Both the position numbers and the translations under genes were made by a program. Below are positions 1 through 12,600 of a DNA stretch of 64,000 bases, in pieces; position 1 is the first letter of the stretch; each line of letters begins with the position of its first letter. The DNA lies in NCBI GenBank assembly GCA_033439795.1, contig JAUTDP010000008.1:2728001-2792000 (forward strand). Direction: 5' to 3'. The notes beneath the pieces are model-generated. The model worked only from the letters and a program-made list of their open reading frames with translations. It was not told the DNA's origin and made no database searches. Source of the DNA: Sordaria brevicollis. Lineage: Eukaryota; Ascomycota; Sordariomycetes; Sordariales; Sordariaceae.

Positions 1-1579
1 GTAGTCGCGAGCCTGGGGCGAGAGAACGAAACAACGAACGGGCCGAGTCGGGTGGTCGTTGGTTGTGTTGGGTTGGCGATTTGAGGTGTTGAGTGTTGAT
101 CAGTTGCAAGTCGAAAAAGATTTGGCGAAAAAAGCGAACCTCGAGGCTGCAGAGTTGCAAAAGGCGTGAAGGGCCTGCGCGCGGCGGTGCAGTGGGAGTG
201 CACTTCAATTTGCAGTGGGATGACGGAGGTTATGGAGCTGGAGAAGGAGAATTGAGAATCGGGTCGAAAGCTCAGAAGGCCGAACCGTGACCCCACCAGC
301 CTCCCGTCTCGATATGGCATGCACGCCCCGGTTGGAAATCGCCCTTGTTCGTTCGTTGCAGTGAGCTTCAAGTTGACGGGTCAGGTTGACGCCCTCCGCG
401 CTCTCACTGGACCTTACGAGTGAACGGGTCTCCCTGCCTCTGGAACGACTTCCCTTCCTGGCCTTCACTCTTTTTTTTCGATAACACCACTGGCGCACGT
501 TGGCAGGACGTCGGGTTTCAGATGCCGTTCACTTCGCGTAACCCAACATGGAAGGTACTTGGACTCTTAGCAGCAGCCCAAAGTTAGAGGTATTCAAAAA
601 CCAGTGACAGTAAATTTTCAAACACAACGAGATGGTTTATAGTTTAACTTGATGCTTTGTCTTTCATGATGAACAAATGTGTTTTCACCGTTTGAAGATA
701 AGAGGTGCAGTGGAGGCCTACTCGCAACTAAGGGCGAGAGCTTCAGTTGTTAACCACCATAGTTACGTGAGACTTTGGAGCTTACCAGTTAGTTAGATTC
801 TCTCCCATTACGACGCATGCTACATTCTTACCACTGTTCTAACAAATCAAGACCCTCAGATCACCGAGGCTCAAAACACTTTGTCGAGTCTGTTCAATTT
901 CAATAAGCAGCTCTCACAGCGTGAGACCCCCTCACCACCGGACGTATCATGAGATATCTCATCCGGCACATCGCTGTTAGCTCCATATGTCACCCCAGTT
1001 GCCTAGGCCCAGGCGACAGGGTTGCCCCGCTTTCGCTACCCTTGATTTGTCCAAACGGCGACGAAAAGCTCAGGCTTGCCGGTTGTCAGTTTGCTCGCCT
1101 CGCCTCGGTACTTCTTCCATGTACCTTGTGACTGATAAGATCTCTTATCGAAGACACCCCACGACGCTGGCACGGTTTGAAGCTCATTTTGGGAATTACA
1201 GGTATAGTGAACTCATGTCATTGATGTAACAAGTTGCAGCCTACCTATTTAGACCCATTGTTTATCCCAAGTCGATATTGGTGATAAGAAAGCCGTGTTA
1301 CAGCATTGCCGTTATGCAACCACTTTATGCAAGGGTTACCTTCGAGGGACAGATTCCATTGAATAGCAAGGTGTGGAGAAGCGGGTATTGATTTTTATTT
1401 TCCTTTCAAAGCATTCATCACTGTTCACATTCCCATACTCGCTGTAATGTGCCACTATGCGATCCAGTTACGGGTAAAGGCAGCTTTTCTCCAAGAAAAT
1501 CCAAGATGGTATATATCGTGACTCCAAAATGACTCCGGCTTTTTTATATACACCTATTCCCTGCACTAACCCGGCCAGT
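1..1579. other. Intergenic DNA, no gene seen
   Basis: GC-balanced DNA with only short reading frames that show no recognisable domain, no plausible intron structure and no low-complexity clue. It lies downstream of the minus-strand aminotransferase gene. The part next to 1580 should include that gene's 3' untranslated region. A gene beyond the left edge could have its promoter or untranslated leader here. Confidence 0.5.
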
Positions 1580-3055
1580 CTAAGCCTTTTGGTAACCGCA
1601 CTCGGACAGACCCTCCTCGAGAGCCTTGAGGGCCTTCTCAACGTGGCCTCTGCTAGGATCCAACACACTGACGCCCATGTGGCCGAAGCGGATGTACTTG
1701 GCGGCGATGGCCTTGTGGATGCCACCGGCAAACACAACACCCCTGGAAGCGAGCTTGGGGAGGAGCTCGGCGCCCTTGACGGTCTCGGGGAGGTAGATGG
1801 CGGTCATGCCGTGGGCCTGGTCGTCGGGGTTTGCAGCGACCTGCTTGAGGCCGAGGGCGGCGATGCCAGCCTTGATCTTATCCGAAGCAGCCTTGTGGGC
1901 AGCGAACCTTTCCTTGACGCCCTGGGCGACGATCTGGGTAAGGGCGGTATGGAGGGCGCGGACGAGCTGGGGAGAGGGAGTAGCGAAGTAGGAAGGCTTC
2001 TTGGCCTCGTAGTTCTGCATGACTGTAGTGCGCGCACATCATGTCAGCAATTGGTGTCAAACGGGTAGGTCGTACATAAAGAGGGATACTCACTGGGAAG
2101 CCAGTTCTTCATCGAAGCAAAGTAGGAGGTGGGGGGAGTCTTGCGGCTCTGGAAGGCCTGGATGGCGCGGCCGCTGAACATAGAGATGGAGAGACCAGCA
2201 GGGCAGCCAATGGCCTTCTGGGAAGCAGTAATAACACCGTCGAGCTTCCAGGCATCAAAGTCAATCTCCTCGCAGGCAACGGAGCAGACACCATCGACAA
2301 TAATGAGGGTATCGGGGGAGACCCTATGAACGAGCTCGGAAAGGTTCTTGAGCTCGCTAAGAACACCGGTGGAGGTATCGACGTGGGTGACGGTGAGGAG
2401 CTTGTACTTCTTTTCCGTAAGAGCCTTCTCGATCTCGGGAAGCTGAGGGCGGCTGCCGGGCTCGGCAGCGATCTGGGTAACGTTGGCGCCATAGACCTTC
2501 AGACAGTCGGCGAAGCCATCGCCAAAGTAGCCGGTGCTGAGAACGAGAGCATCCTCACCGGGCTCGATAAGGTTGGCGGAAACAAGGTCCCAGCCAAGGG
2601 TGCCGGAGCCGGACAGGACGAAAGGCTGAGCGGAAGGATCCGTAGTCTGGAACAGCTTGCGCAGCATAGAGAGGGTCTCGCCGAAGACAGCAACGAAGCC
2701 AGGACCGACATGGCTCTCGCTGTTGTAGAATTGGTCAGATATCTTGCGAATGGTGGTGGTTTGCGCCGCCGTGTAAGTCTCACCTGTAGTGGCTCATGGA
2801 GTTGAGGACGGCATCGTCAAACTCGATGGGGCCGGGAATAAGGAGAGTCGGGTGCTCAGGCTGGGTAGACATGTTGGGTGGTTTGGCGTCGGTGGTGATG
2901 GCGCGGATTTGTGTCTTGGGCAAGAGAGAAGTGTCGATGCTGTCCGGATGTCTCTCGACGGTGTAGGGAGTGTTGAGTGGGTAATCGGGGGCGAGGTGAC
3001 GGGAGATGAGGGACAGCCGAGCGGGGGAGTCGACCGGGCCGCTGGAGCGGGGCAT
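1580..3055 (-). CDS. AGX1: Alanine:glyoxylate aminotransferase (class V PLP enzyme)
   Basis: PLP-dependent transfer of an amino group from alanine to glyoxylate, giving glycine and pyruvate; a glycine-forming and glyoxylate-removing step. The minus-strand exons are 3055-2784, 2719-2094 and 2022-1580, with GT-AG introns of 64 and 71 bp. The joined frame reads LLIPGPIEF near the start, then SGSGTLGWD, THVDTSTGVLS, VDGVCSVACEE, the PLP lysine in SQKAIGCPAG, YFATPS, and AGGIHK followed by YIRFGHMGVS. This order and spacing match yeast Agx1 over its whole length. Two in-frame starts are possible. The ATG at 2870-2872 gives 385 residues, the usual family size, with the PLP lysine at residue 198. 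The ATG at 3055 adds 61 residues. The C-terminus (GYQKA) is not an obvious peroxisomal PTS1. Confidence is very high for the function and moderate for the start. Confidence 0.95.
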
Positions 3056-4260
3056 CGATGATGTTACTCCCGTGAGTCCCGATAACCGCCGAAGCGCCGA
3101 GCGTGCAAGAGACGTTGACTGTGCCAGTTTGAAAGCGCTGGGAGCGTTATGCAGGGCTCCTCCACCTGTTACCCCGAACTAATGCGGCTGCTTCCAAGTG
3201 TTGAGACTTGTTGACTCGTACAGTCGTAATGCTGTTACCGAGTTGTTACAAATAGGTTGAATCACAGTTGAGAGAAGTCGGTCAAGAGCAAGAGACACGA
3301 TCGAGAGAAGAATTTGAAGAGAACTGAATGGATAGCAGAAAATTAAAGTTGTGCCGAGCGACGCGGAAATATGGAACTGCCGCCAGCACATGGAAGTACC
3401 TTTATACTTGAAGACTATGCAGCAACTACCTCTACTACCGACACGAGATTCCGAACCAAGTCCGTGTTCCAGAACCCCTAGATCCAGTTAAGTAATGCGT
3501 CGACATCAAGAATGGCATTCCGCAGTTCTGGCCTCCCCTGAATTGGAAATACGGAAGTGGATGTTGAAGGGACCATTCTCCATTGAGGATCCAAGAACCG
3601 CTATCGATTGGGGGTTGCTTCATGTTCCCCGTCTCCAAGCTTTGCTGGCACGCTGCCGGCGGCGCGGCGGGTGCCGTCAACCGATTCGGTACTTGCCTCG
3701 ACGCTCAATGACTCCGCCGGGATCGGACTGCTAAGCAACAGGATCCTGTATGTAACTCGATGGCTTGAGGTGAGATTGTCCCGAAGTGTGAACAGCCCGT
3801 CAGCATCGCGGAAGGGTCGGGGGTCGCATCCTCCGTTCGACTTCCATTTTCAGGCTGGAGCTTCCGCACTTCCTCCACGGAAAGCAGAGGCTCAAAATGC
3901 GGGGATGGATATGGAATGTGTCAAGCCTCCCCCACTGATGGAAGTCCATCTTGAAGCACCCCCACTCTTCCGGGCGTGGGAGGAAGTGGAAGGTGGAGGG
4001 CGGCACAGAGAGGGGCACCCCCGGCCGCACCACACCCGGCTGTTATCTCAGAAGCTCAGACGCCTTCATGTAGTCCCTGCCCTTGGCGCTTTAAGTTCCG
4101 TGCCTTCTACTTTCGTAGATTGATTGGTGTGTGGTCCGTGCGTTGTGGCTAGGTATAGTTTATCCGATTGGCCGTAACTATAAAGGACGTCTAAAACGCG
4201 GATATAGAAACAAGCGTAAACCACGCACAGGGTCCCATACTGGCGCATACTACCCTACAT
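3056..4260. other. Intergenic DNA upstream of AGX1
   Basis: GC-balanced, unmutated DNA holding the promoter side of the aminotransferase gene. A few open frames exist (for example plus 3608-4123), but none has a recognisable motif, so I do not call them genes. Near 4260 base composition changes abruptly to the AT-rich, CA-depleted style of the following block. Confidence 0.45.
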
Positions 4261-4579
4261 TTTGAATTTTCAACTACAATATCCACATTCCCTTCTAATA
4301 TACTAAATTTAGTAAATAGATAAAAAAATAACTAAAAAATCCGAATATTTAATTAGATTTTTAATATAACCAAAATTAACTTAATTATTATAAAAATAAT
4401 ATAAAGTCTAGACCGCGTACGTATATTAATAATATTCATCCCATTTTATTACCCCTATTTAATAATTGTATTATATATTCGATCGTTATAAAACCGAATA
4501 TACGTATAGAGAGCGTATTAAATATCCCCGTAGTCTATTTATTTTCCTTTAATTATATTACCCTTCCTTTTAATCCCTT

Positions 4580-5860
4580 ACGCTATCGATACCCTCTATA
4601 AAATTCCTATTAATAGAATAGGTCGTTAATAACGCTATATATAATATTATTAATACCTTCCGTATTCGATTAAGTTAAATAAACGTAATTACGCGGTTAT
4701 TAGAGGGACGCGATATTATATTCGTTGCCGCAACCGGCTATAGCAAAAATATTATCTTATTCGCCTTCGGGGCGCTAAAGAATTTAATTATAGTATAAAT
4801 CGTATTATTAATTAAATTAGGGGAGAATTAGAGGGATAATATAATTAAAAATATACCCGGTTCTAATTTAATATAAATTAATAGCGATATATATTTCAAA
4901 GTCTATCTTTTTTTTATATACTATATATAACCCTAACCCCTAAAAATTAACCTTAAGGTTAAAATTTAGAAAAATAATAATATTGGAATATTAATTAACT
5001 TTTTATAATAATATTAGTAAAACCCTAAAGTCTAGGAAGAAATAAAAGCTGGCAAATATACCTATATATTATTAAGCCCGGAATAAGTGCTCAATACCAA
5101 ATTTAAGGCCGTTCTTCGAAATCCTGGCTTTTATAAAGCCCTCGGCCTTTTTACTATCGACGAACTCTATTACGTAGGAGAATAATGCGATTTTAAGGAG
5201 GATTTTACGTATTTATATACTATTCGAAGCCTTATTCCTCAATCTATCCTATAATTTGGATATACGGTAACCCTCGATAAAAATAACGAAATTTATATTT
5301 TAAAGTACGCCGGGTTCGATTCCTAAATATATATTTATTGAATAAATATCAATCGCCCCGAAATTTCGATAATCGTTTAATTATTATTACGCTACTAAAT
5401 TAATAACTTTATAAAACTTTACTTCTTAATAAAAGGTTTTATTATAGAAAGAATAAGAGAGATATTAAAAACGATTATTTACGTCGATAATAAAATAAAG
5501 TTTATATTTATTCGCTATTCCTTAATTAATTATTTAATTAACTAAGGGTTTAATAAACAATTTACTAAAAAGGTAATACAAAAATACAATCGGGATATTT
5601 ACTCTATTAATAAAAATATTATTTTTAAGGATTTTTATAATCCGGATACTAATTACCGCTTTATTATAATTATTATTTTATTAAATATAAGTATAAATAT
5701 TCTAAATATCCATCGAATAGTTTAATTTAATCTCCCTCCTAAAGCTAGCCTTATAAACCTTTAATAATATTTTAAAAAAATAATATAAAAGGATAAAATA
5801 AAGTATAGAACGGTTTACTTTTTTATATTATACTAATATTTTAATTATTTTAGCTAATTA
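4580..5860 (+). pseudogene. RecQ-like DEAD/DEAH helicase relic
   Basis: The plus-strand frame, read through RIP-made stops, follows a superfamily 2 helicase of RecQ type. Walker A lies at 4727-4750 and reads AATGYSKN where a GYGKS-like motif is expected, the two changes being G-to-A. The DE-x-H position is at 5152-5182 and reads IDELYYVGE. A surviving RNRPEI-like stretch around 5350 (NINRPEI) and a degenerate motif VI around 5768-5800 (YFKKI at an expected QRFGR) follow, then TVYFFI. Motif order and spacing are right for a full helicase core of about 420 codons. Many Trp/Gln codons are now stops, so it is dead. Helicases of this kind occur as repeated, often mobile or subtelomeric genes in fungi. 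Confidence 0.65.
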
Positions 5861-6029
5861 GAGAAGGTGGTCGTACTACCAAAACCCCGTTAGCCTCGAA
5901 AACCCTACGGTTGAGCCGCCGCAAAATATTAGTATACCCTAGCAATTTCTAATAAATTATAATAGGTCGAATTAATTAAAAGAAATAAAAATAAGGATAT
6001 AATTAGCCTAATTAGTAATTTAAGCGCCC

Positions 6030-6900
6030 TTACGATGAATTCGGAGACGTAAACGGCAATTCAAAATATATAAGAGGAGTAGTAATTAGTAGGAATAGAA
6101 TCCTATTTATTATTCGATTTCCTTATTCGTATTAAGTAGAATACTAATAATAATAAATAGAAGAAAAAATTTAGCCCGGTTATTAAGGGATTCCTTAATA
6201 TTAATTACTTTCGAAAGTATATTTTCGATTTCCTATAAGAGTTAAACGATTTAGATCTCGAGTATAAAATATTTATTAATAAGGATTATTATTATAATAC
6301 GTATAACCACGAATTTAGGAAGGTTATAATATTATTACCCAAAGTTAAAAGCGCTAAGGATAAATTATCGGTTAATTCATTGGTTAATATAATATTAAAG
6401 TACTTTATTGCTTTTTATAAGCGAAAAGTATAAGGTTTAATATTAAACGATAAACGAATTTTCGATATTATTAGAAAAATATAGTTAGATTGTAAGCTTC
6501 AATATAAAATTTATTATTAATTTACTAATATTAAAACGAAAGCGGGTAATAAATTACCTTTTAATACCGTAGAAGAGTTATTATTTCGTATTAAAGGCTT
6601 AAGGATATAAGAATATTTATATAATAAAGAAAATAATATTATAGATTAGTATAAAACTATACTAAATATGGTAATTAATAAATAGGATTTAATTAAGGAA
6701 ATAAAGAAGGCCGCTAAAGTAGCGAATAAAGTAGTAAAAGTAATAGCCGAATCTACTTCTAATATTGGAATTGAGGTTATATAAGGTTAGCTAAATTAAT
6801 CGGTTAAATAGAGCCGTAAGCGGGGCGCCTTTATACTATTAGAAGAAATATTAATATTACTAATACGTAAGCGTTAAATAATAAAAAAAATCGATATAAA
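6030..6900 (+). pseudogene. Decayed unidentified plus-strand frame
   Basis: A plus-strand frame beginning near MNSET (6034) and running about 290 codons can be read with only TAA/TAG breaks that fit former Gln or Trp. It has mixed hydrophilic content, for example LPKVKSAKDKLSVNS and AAKVANKVVKVIAESTS. I do not recognise a family. It lies just downstream of the helicase frame and could be the helicase C-terminal region or a separate gene of the same repeat. Confidence 0.35.
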
Positions 6901-7079
6901 TATAGAATAATATAAATAAATATATATTAATTATTTTATTAATTTTTTTAGATAGAAAAAAAGTATTGTATAAAGAGAAGTTGAGAAAAATTATTCGAAA
7001 TTTTTCGATTCTATAATAAAATAACGTACGTAATACGGCTAATTCTAAGCCCCTAAATAATATTTATATAAAAAAAAGA

Positions 7080-9760
7080 ATAATATTTAATTTATATACT
7101 TTAATTATTATTAATCTCTCTAATAAAATTAATAATACCGTTTAATAAGAGATTATTATTATCGATATTAAATAATTAATTACCTTCTTCTCCTTAATTA
7201 ATATCCTTAAGCGGCGCTTCTCTAATATTAAGTATAAAACGTTAATTAATAATATTTATTAACTTTAGGATAGCTTTATTAAAATCAATTAATTTAGTAA
7301 GAAGGGCTTTTTAGCTAAGATTATATATATTTAATACTTCGAAACCTTCTTTAAGTTCTAAATTGCGTTTTCTTATTATTATACTGTTTTTATACAATTT
7401 AATAGTATATAATATAATATCGCTAATTGCGTCGCTATATATATATTTACCCTTTTATTTAGAATGGAATAAATTTTTAACCTCCTTCCTAATTATTAAT
7501 AAAATATTACCATTGAGAGTTAAATATTCGAATATATTATAAATATTATATATTGAATTCTTATTATTCTTAATATTTAGCGTATATAAAGTATTAATAT
7601 ATTCTAAAAAGAGATTAATAACTTTATAAAAACTATTAGAAATTATATAGCGAATAAGCCCTATTTTAAAAATAATATCGTATAAATATTCGTTAAAAAC
7701 GCTAAAATATATTAATTAAGTAAAATATAATAATTCGGGTTTGTAATTTAACGATTATCCTCCCTAAAAAAGCAACGGCAGTTGAGGGATAATAAATTAT
7801 AATAAACCGTAATCCTTAAGCTTAATTACTTTATAAAGGTAAAAAATAACTTTTACGTACTATAAAAGACGGTAGGTATTTCGAAAATTAATATTAATAA
7901 TCGATATATCGTTATACGTCCTATTTTAAGTATTACGAGTAAAAAGCTCGCTCTAAATATTATTAAAAAATATATCTAAAATTAAGGGATTTAAGTCTTC
8001 GAACGTAATAGGAATACCTTCAAGCGTAAATTAATCGGGGGTTATAATTCCTTTAATAATTAATTTATCGAATAAAAATACTATAATGCGAATAATATAT
8101 TTATATATTAATAAGGATATAATTTAATAATATTTTATATTTTTCTTAGTAATATACTTAGTTTTACTAAAAAACTATATATTTATTATAATAATAGTAT
8201 TCGAGTAGCCTTTATCGCCGGTATTTTAAAAAATTTTAAAGAGTATTTCGAAGTAATTAAATTCGATATAAAAAAAAATTAGGATAAGTAGTATTTATTT
8301 GCGTTATTTTTAAATATTATTAGATTTAAATTAAATTTATTTAATACAACGAATAAAAGAAGTGGTTTTTTAATTACTAAAAATTAAAATAATACGGTTA
8401 ATATATTCTTTGAATTTGAATTTTCTTTATTATATCTCTTCCTAGAATTTATATATACTATTACGGGTGCCTTCGTCTTTAAAGATAGCGCTAAATTAAA
8501 AGAATAAATTATTATTAAATTTAACCCGCTAAAAAATAAATATTTCGGGAATTTCACCCTTAATTAAAATAAAGAAGGCTTTCCTTATTAGTTATTGGGA
8601 AATACTAATTAATTTTTTACTCTTAGGTAAGATATATTAAAGTATTATCTTTTTAGTAAATTTCTATATTAAGTAATAATTAAACTATTAGAAGGGACTA
8701 TTAAACTTTAAATAAATTATTAAGTAAACCGTTATTAAGTTAATTATATTATTCTATTTTCCTCTTACTAATTCTTAAATCCTATTTATAAAATTGAAAT
8801 TATTATAAATAATAATACCGTTCGGATTATAGGCGATTACTTTAATAAGCTTTTTTATTAATATCTCTATTTAATTAAAAAGTTAATTTAATATAATATA
8901 TAAGGAAATAATTCCTATAGTTAATAATATATCGATAACCCTCCTTAGTATACCGTTAGCTAGTATATATAGTTTAAGAATTTAGCGTAAAAAAACGGCC
9001 GTATTTTGAACGTATTTACGTAAAAGAAAGGAAGATAATAAAGTAATAGGAGCCTTTATTTCTTTATTAATAACCGTATCCTAGATTATTAAAACCTTTA
9101 CCCGCTAATTTTATAAGGATTAGGAAAAGAATACGACTATAATTAGTATTTTAATTTTTAACGTAGGCTAAATTTAATTAAATTATACCTTTAATTATTT
9201 AATATTATAAACGTCGGTAATTATTTTAATATCTTTAATATTAGTAAGGTATAATTCGAATTTCTTAAAATAGGGCTCCTTAATTAAGGCCTTTATTTCC
9301 TTACGAATAATTATAATAGTATAGGTTTTATTTTTACCGTTAAAATCCTTTTTATTAATAATAACCTTCCCTTTATTATAAAGGGCTATTTTAATACGGT
9401 CGTCGTCGAAAATTTTAATAAATTACTTAAGGCGGATAAGATATTCTACCTATTTAATTAAGAATATATAGATATTATAAGTAAATATAGGGTTGTTATT
9501 ATTAAAAGCTCAACGGGATATATTCTTTATTATATATTATTTTGCCCTAATACCCGTAATAATATCGTTTAGTAAATATTAATAATTTTCCTCTTTATTT
9601 TAATTATTAACTTCGTTAATTTTAGCGGCTTCGATATCCTCTTCCTTTTTATCCTTTTTATTTTTATTTTTATCCTTATTACTTTAATTATTTTAATTTT
9701 ACTAAAGTAGTTAAAAAGGCTCGGGTTGTAATTATAATTACGGCGATATTACGAATTTAT
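7080..9760 (-). pseudogene. Decayed minus-strand frame, DUF6589-like
   Basis: Read on the minus strand, a long frame can be followed through RIP stops. It starts with a Lys/Asp/Asn-rich low-complexity stretch (about 9660-9720, NKDKNKNKKDKKEED) and continues through DDDRIKIALYNKGKV, ASGILRRVIDIL-like text and the segment YNNFNFINRI followed by ELV (8763-8815). It ends near 7080. The FDNFNF-type segment followed by a basic stretch and an NLTTA-like stretch recalls the fungal DUF6589 family, which is repeat-associated. That assignment is from memory of the family and is tentative. It is convergent to the helicase frame in the same AT-rich block. Confidence 0.4.
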
Positions 9761-10150
9761 AGAAATATATATTCGAAAGCGCGTTGGAAAATTCAAATAT
9801 TATTATCGCGATTGAATTATAGTATTAGTAACCGCGTCGAATTACCGTCGTACTACGCGAACGTAGCAGCGGAAAAGGCGGGAATTAGGGGTCGGAATTT
9901 CTACCGTCCGTTATTGTAAAAAATCGGTAAAAATACCGTTAGATAATTGAAAATAAAGCGATTCTAAAACTATCGTTGGTTAATAAATGCGATTTGTTTT
10001 GATAGGATAATAGTATTAATAAAATTTTTGGTAATGGATTTGTACGTAGTTTACGATTCGGATTATATCTGCGACTTAGACTAGCTCGTGCTATACCCTT
10101 CGTTATTGTAAATCTAAACCTAATACGGAAAACTATAGGGCAGTGGGTTA

Positions 10151-10746
10151 CAGTCCATTCACAGTATCTACACGGCCAACGGCCCAGCGCCACACGAGCT
10201 GGTCTGAGCTTTTGAAATAACCCGGCTGCAGCTGGAGCACGGCGGCACGGCGGCGGCACCGCCAAGCACTCCAAGCTCCCGGGTTCCTTGGCGAGTTGAA
10301 ACCTCATCGCTCGCATGTCACACTCCCGGCCCCGTCGCTGTCAGCTTGCCCGCCAAGGTCCGCGCGTCTCCACACCAGCTCCCCTCCATCACTTGTCACT
10401 TGTCACCACTGCAATCTACCGACGAAGCTCAAGCTCGCGGCACCAACAATCCGACGACGACGATACGAATCATCTTGCTGTCAGCTGTATCTATCTGCCG
10501 TCAATTTCAAGTAGAAGAGAAACAGCGCCGAACAATATCCTACCTTAATTACCAACCAAATCACGGCGCAATACATTCTACTACGGCGGTCCTGAACCCC
10601 TCGATATAGTAACCTGTGACCGTCAACGCCAAACCAGCTCCTTTATACCTGGGAACCGTCTCTACACACACGTCATCTCCACGACAACCTCCTTTCTTCA
10701 CGCATCAACTATACCAGAGAAGCATCCAGACAAATCCGTCATCACA
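10151..10746. promoter_or_regulatory. Upstream region of VPS29
   Basis: Normal GC composition resumes here, immediately after the RIP block. The stretch must hold the promoter and leader of VPS29. It contains CT/CA-rich leader-like DNA just before the ATG, including AACAATCCGACGACGACG near 10445. No separate gene is supported. Confidence 0.4.
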
Positions 10747-11565
10747 ATGGCGTTCCTAATCCTCGTAATCGGTGACCTCCACATCCCAGACCGGGCTCTG
10801 GACATTCCCGCCAAAGTACGTCTCTCCCTCTCTCTCTGTGTCGCTCTCCTTCAGTTTCCCCATCGTCACACCTACTAACCTCGCTTTGTTGCATAATAGT
10901 TCAAAAAACTCCTCGCCCCCGGCAAGATCTCACAAACGCTTTGCCTCGGCAACCTCACCGACCGGTCCACCTACGAATACCTGCGCACTATCGCGCCAGA
11001 CCTCAAGATTGTTCGCGGGCGTATGGACGTCGAAGCAACTTCCTTGCCCCTAACATCGGTCGTGACGCACGGTAACCTCCGCATCGGCTTCCTCGAAGGA
11101 TTCACCCTCGTCTCCAACGAGCCCGACCTGCTGCTGGCCGAAGCCAACCGGCTGGACGTGGACGTGCTCTGCTGGGGCGGCACGCACAAGTTCGAGTGCT
11201 TCGAGTACATGGACAAGTTCTTTGTGAACCCGGGGTCGGCGACGGGCGCCTTCACCACCACGGCTGCTTCTTGGGCGGTTGCACCTACCTCTAGCGAAGG
11301 GGGAACCGCCAAACGGGAACAGGATAAGGGGTTTGATGAGGATGAGGAGGTGGTGCCGAGCTTTTGTTTGATGGATATCCAGGGCATCTCGTTGACGCTT
11401 TACGTCTACCAGCTGAGGAAGGATGAGAAGGGGGTGGAGAACGTGGCTGTCGAGAAGGTGACGTATACGAAACCGGTAGAGCCGACAGGGGCGCCCGCCG
11501 GCGGTGCTGCTGGTGCAGGCGGTGCGAGCGGTGCGGCTTCTGGTGCGGCTTCGGTATCTTCATGA
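10747..11565 (+). CDS. VPS29: Retromer subunit VPS29
   Basis: Metallophosphoesterase-fold subunit of the retromer cargo-recognition complex (with Vps35 and Vps26), acting at endosomes in retrieval to the Golgi. Exon 1 is 10747-10815 and exon 2 is 10900-11565. The 84-bp GT-AG intron has a CTAAC branch site at about 10874. The product is 244 residues. Family landmarks are in order: GDLHIP at the N-terminus, FKKLLAPGKI, CLGNLTDR, IVRGRMD, THGNLRIGFLEG, GGTHKFE and NPGSATGAF. A Ser/Asp/Glu-rich insertion of about 30 residues separates NPGSATGAF from PSFCLMDIQG. The end is a Gly/Ala tail (GAPAGGAAGAGG onward), neither of which is part of the core fold. Both occur in fungal forms, which are longer than the 182-residue human protein. 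It is single-copy and intact. Confidence 0.95.
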
Positions 11566-12600
11566 TCTCAGTCACGAGTTTTGGTTTCCGGGTAGGATGA
11601 ACTGAGTCACCGTGGAAGTGGACGGGGTCCTAAGCATGAAAGATAAGCAAGCGCGTTGTTTCAAAAGACATGATGATAATATACCACCTGATGACCTACT
11701 ATTCTTTTTCTTCAAGTTGAACAAGCTCCCACACGGCATAACCAAGAAGCCTTCTTTTGTCTTGTTCTTATTTGACCGTCGGAACCAAAAATGGTGCACC
11801 AATTTGCAGACTCAATTATGCGTACTCATTGATGTTGATAAAATGTCCCATTATGCATATCCTTTCGTTCCACTCATACAAGTACACTACACACATATTA
11901 CATCGAAGAAATCCCATTAACTATGCTCCAACCAACCAAATATGTCCATGATCCTCAAACGCGCCAGGTTAGAAAAAGCCATTCCATTCGCCATCCATCC
12001 TTCCTAACCCTTCTTATTAAGCCTGTAGTAAGTAGTAACAAAACAACAAACAAGAAAATAAACGGGAAAGAAAGTGAAGAACCCGAAAAGGAGAATCAAA
12101 GAACATGTGATGAATAGTACATAAACAAGGGAGGGAGAGAAGGGGGATAAGGGTGTAGGCAATAACGACTGGTATCCTTTAGTGATGAAGAATTATCGGT
12201 TTCTCTCTCTCTCTCTCCCGTTGCGACTTTGGTGCCTTTTTGCTTTTGTCTATCGTGTGCCTGTCAACAAAACAAGAGTGAAGAAGTTCCCGAAGTAATG
12301 ATATTTTGCTGACGAAACAGACAGATCGGGTGATGGATGGGTGGAAAGATGAATGATGACGGATGTGATGTGATGAAAAATATGCAGCGATCTTCTCCCG
12401 TTCCTTTCCTTCCTTTCCTTTCCCCAACCATATTTTCATTCCCTTCCTGTGAGCAACCCAATTCCCAGTTTCCTTATTTCTTTCGCTTCGTTGCTTTCCC
12501 CCTGTACTTTCCGTCCTTCTTCCATCATACATCCATCGTCATCCCATCTCGTATTTGTGTTAAACAGTTGTGTTGTGATCGGCCTTCCATCGCGGGTAGG
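11566..12600. other. Convergent 3' intergenic region VPS29 / histidine kinase
   Basis: About 1 kb between two convergent genes, so it probably carries both 3' untranslated regions. It contains a (TC)8 tract at 12202-12217. Open frames here are short and motif-free. I see no RNA gene. Confidence 0.45.
12202..12217. repeat. (TC)n microsatellite
   Basis: Eight perfect TC units in the probable 3' untranslated region of the histidine kinase gene. Confidence 0.9.

Larger units (their letters stand above)
4261..10150. repeat. RIP-mutated AT-rich repeat block I
   Basis: About 5.9 kb in which CA and TG dinucleotides nearly vanish while TA dominates and scattered CG survives, as expected of C-to-T mutation at CpA by RIP. 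Two or three decayed protein frames can still be followed when TAA/TAG are read as former Gln or Trp: a RecQ-like helicase (plus), an unidentified frame (plus, about 6030-6900) and a DUF6589-like frame (minus). I compared the ends by eye for LTRs or terminal inverted repeats and found none, so the element borders and class remain open. Confidence 0.8.

Noticed and set aside
1529..2068. Plus-strand frame of 179 codons
   Set aside because: Antisense shadow of AGX1 exon 3, crossing its intron.
4928..4944. TAACCCTAACCCCTAA resembles fungal telomere repeats (TTAGGG)
   Set aside because: Only about two imperfect units inside a RIP block; not a telomeric array.
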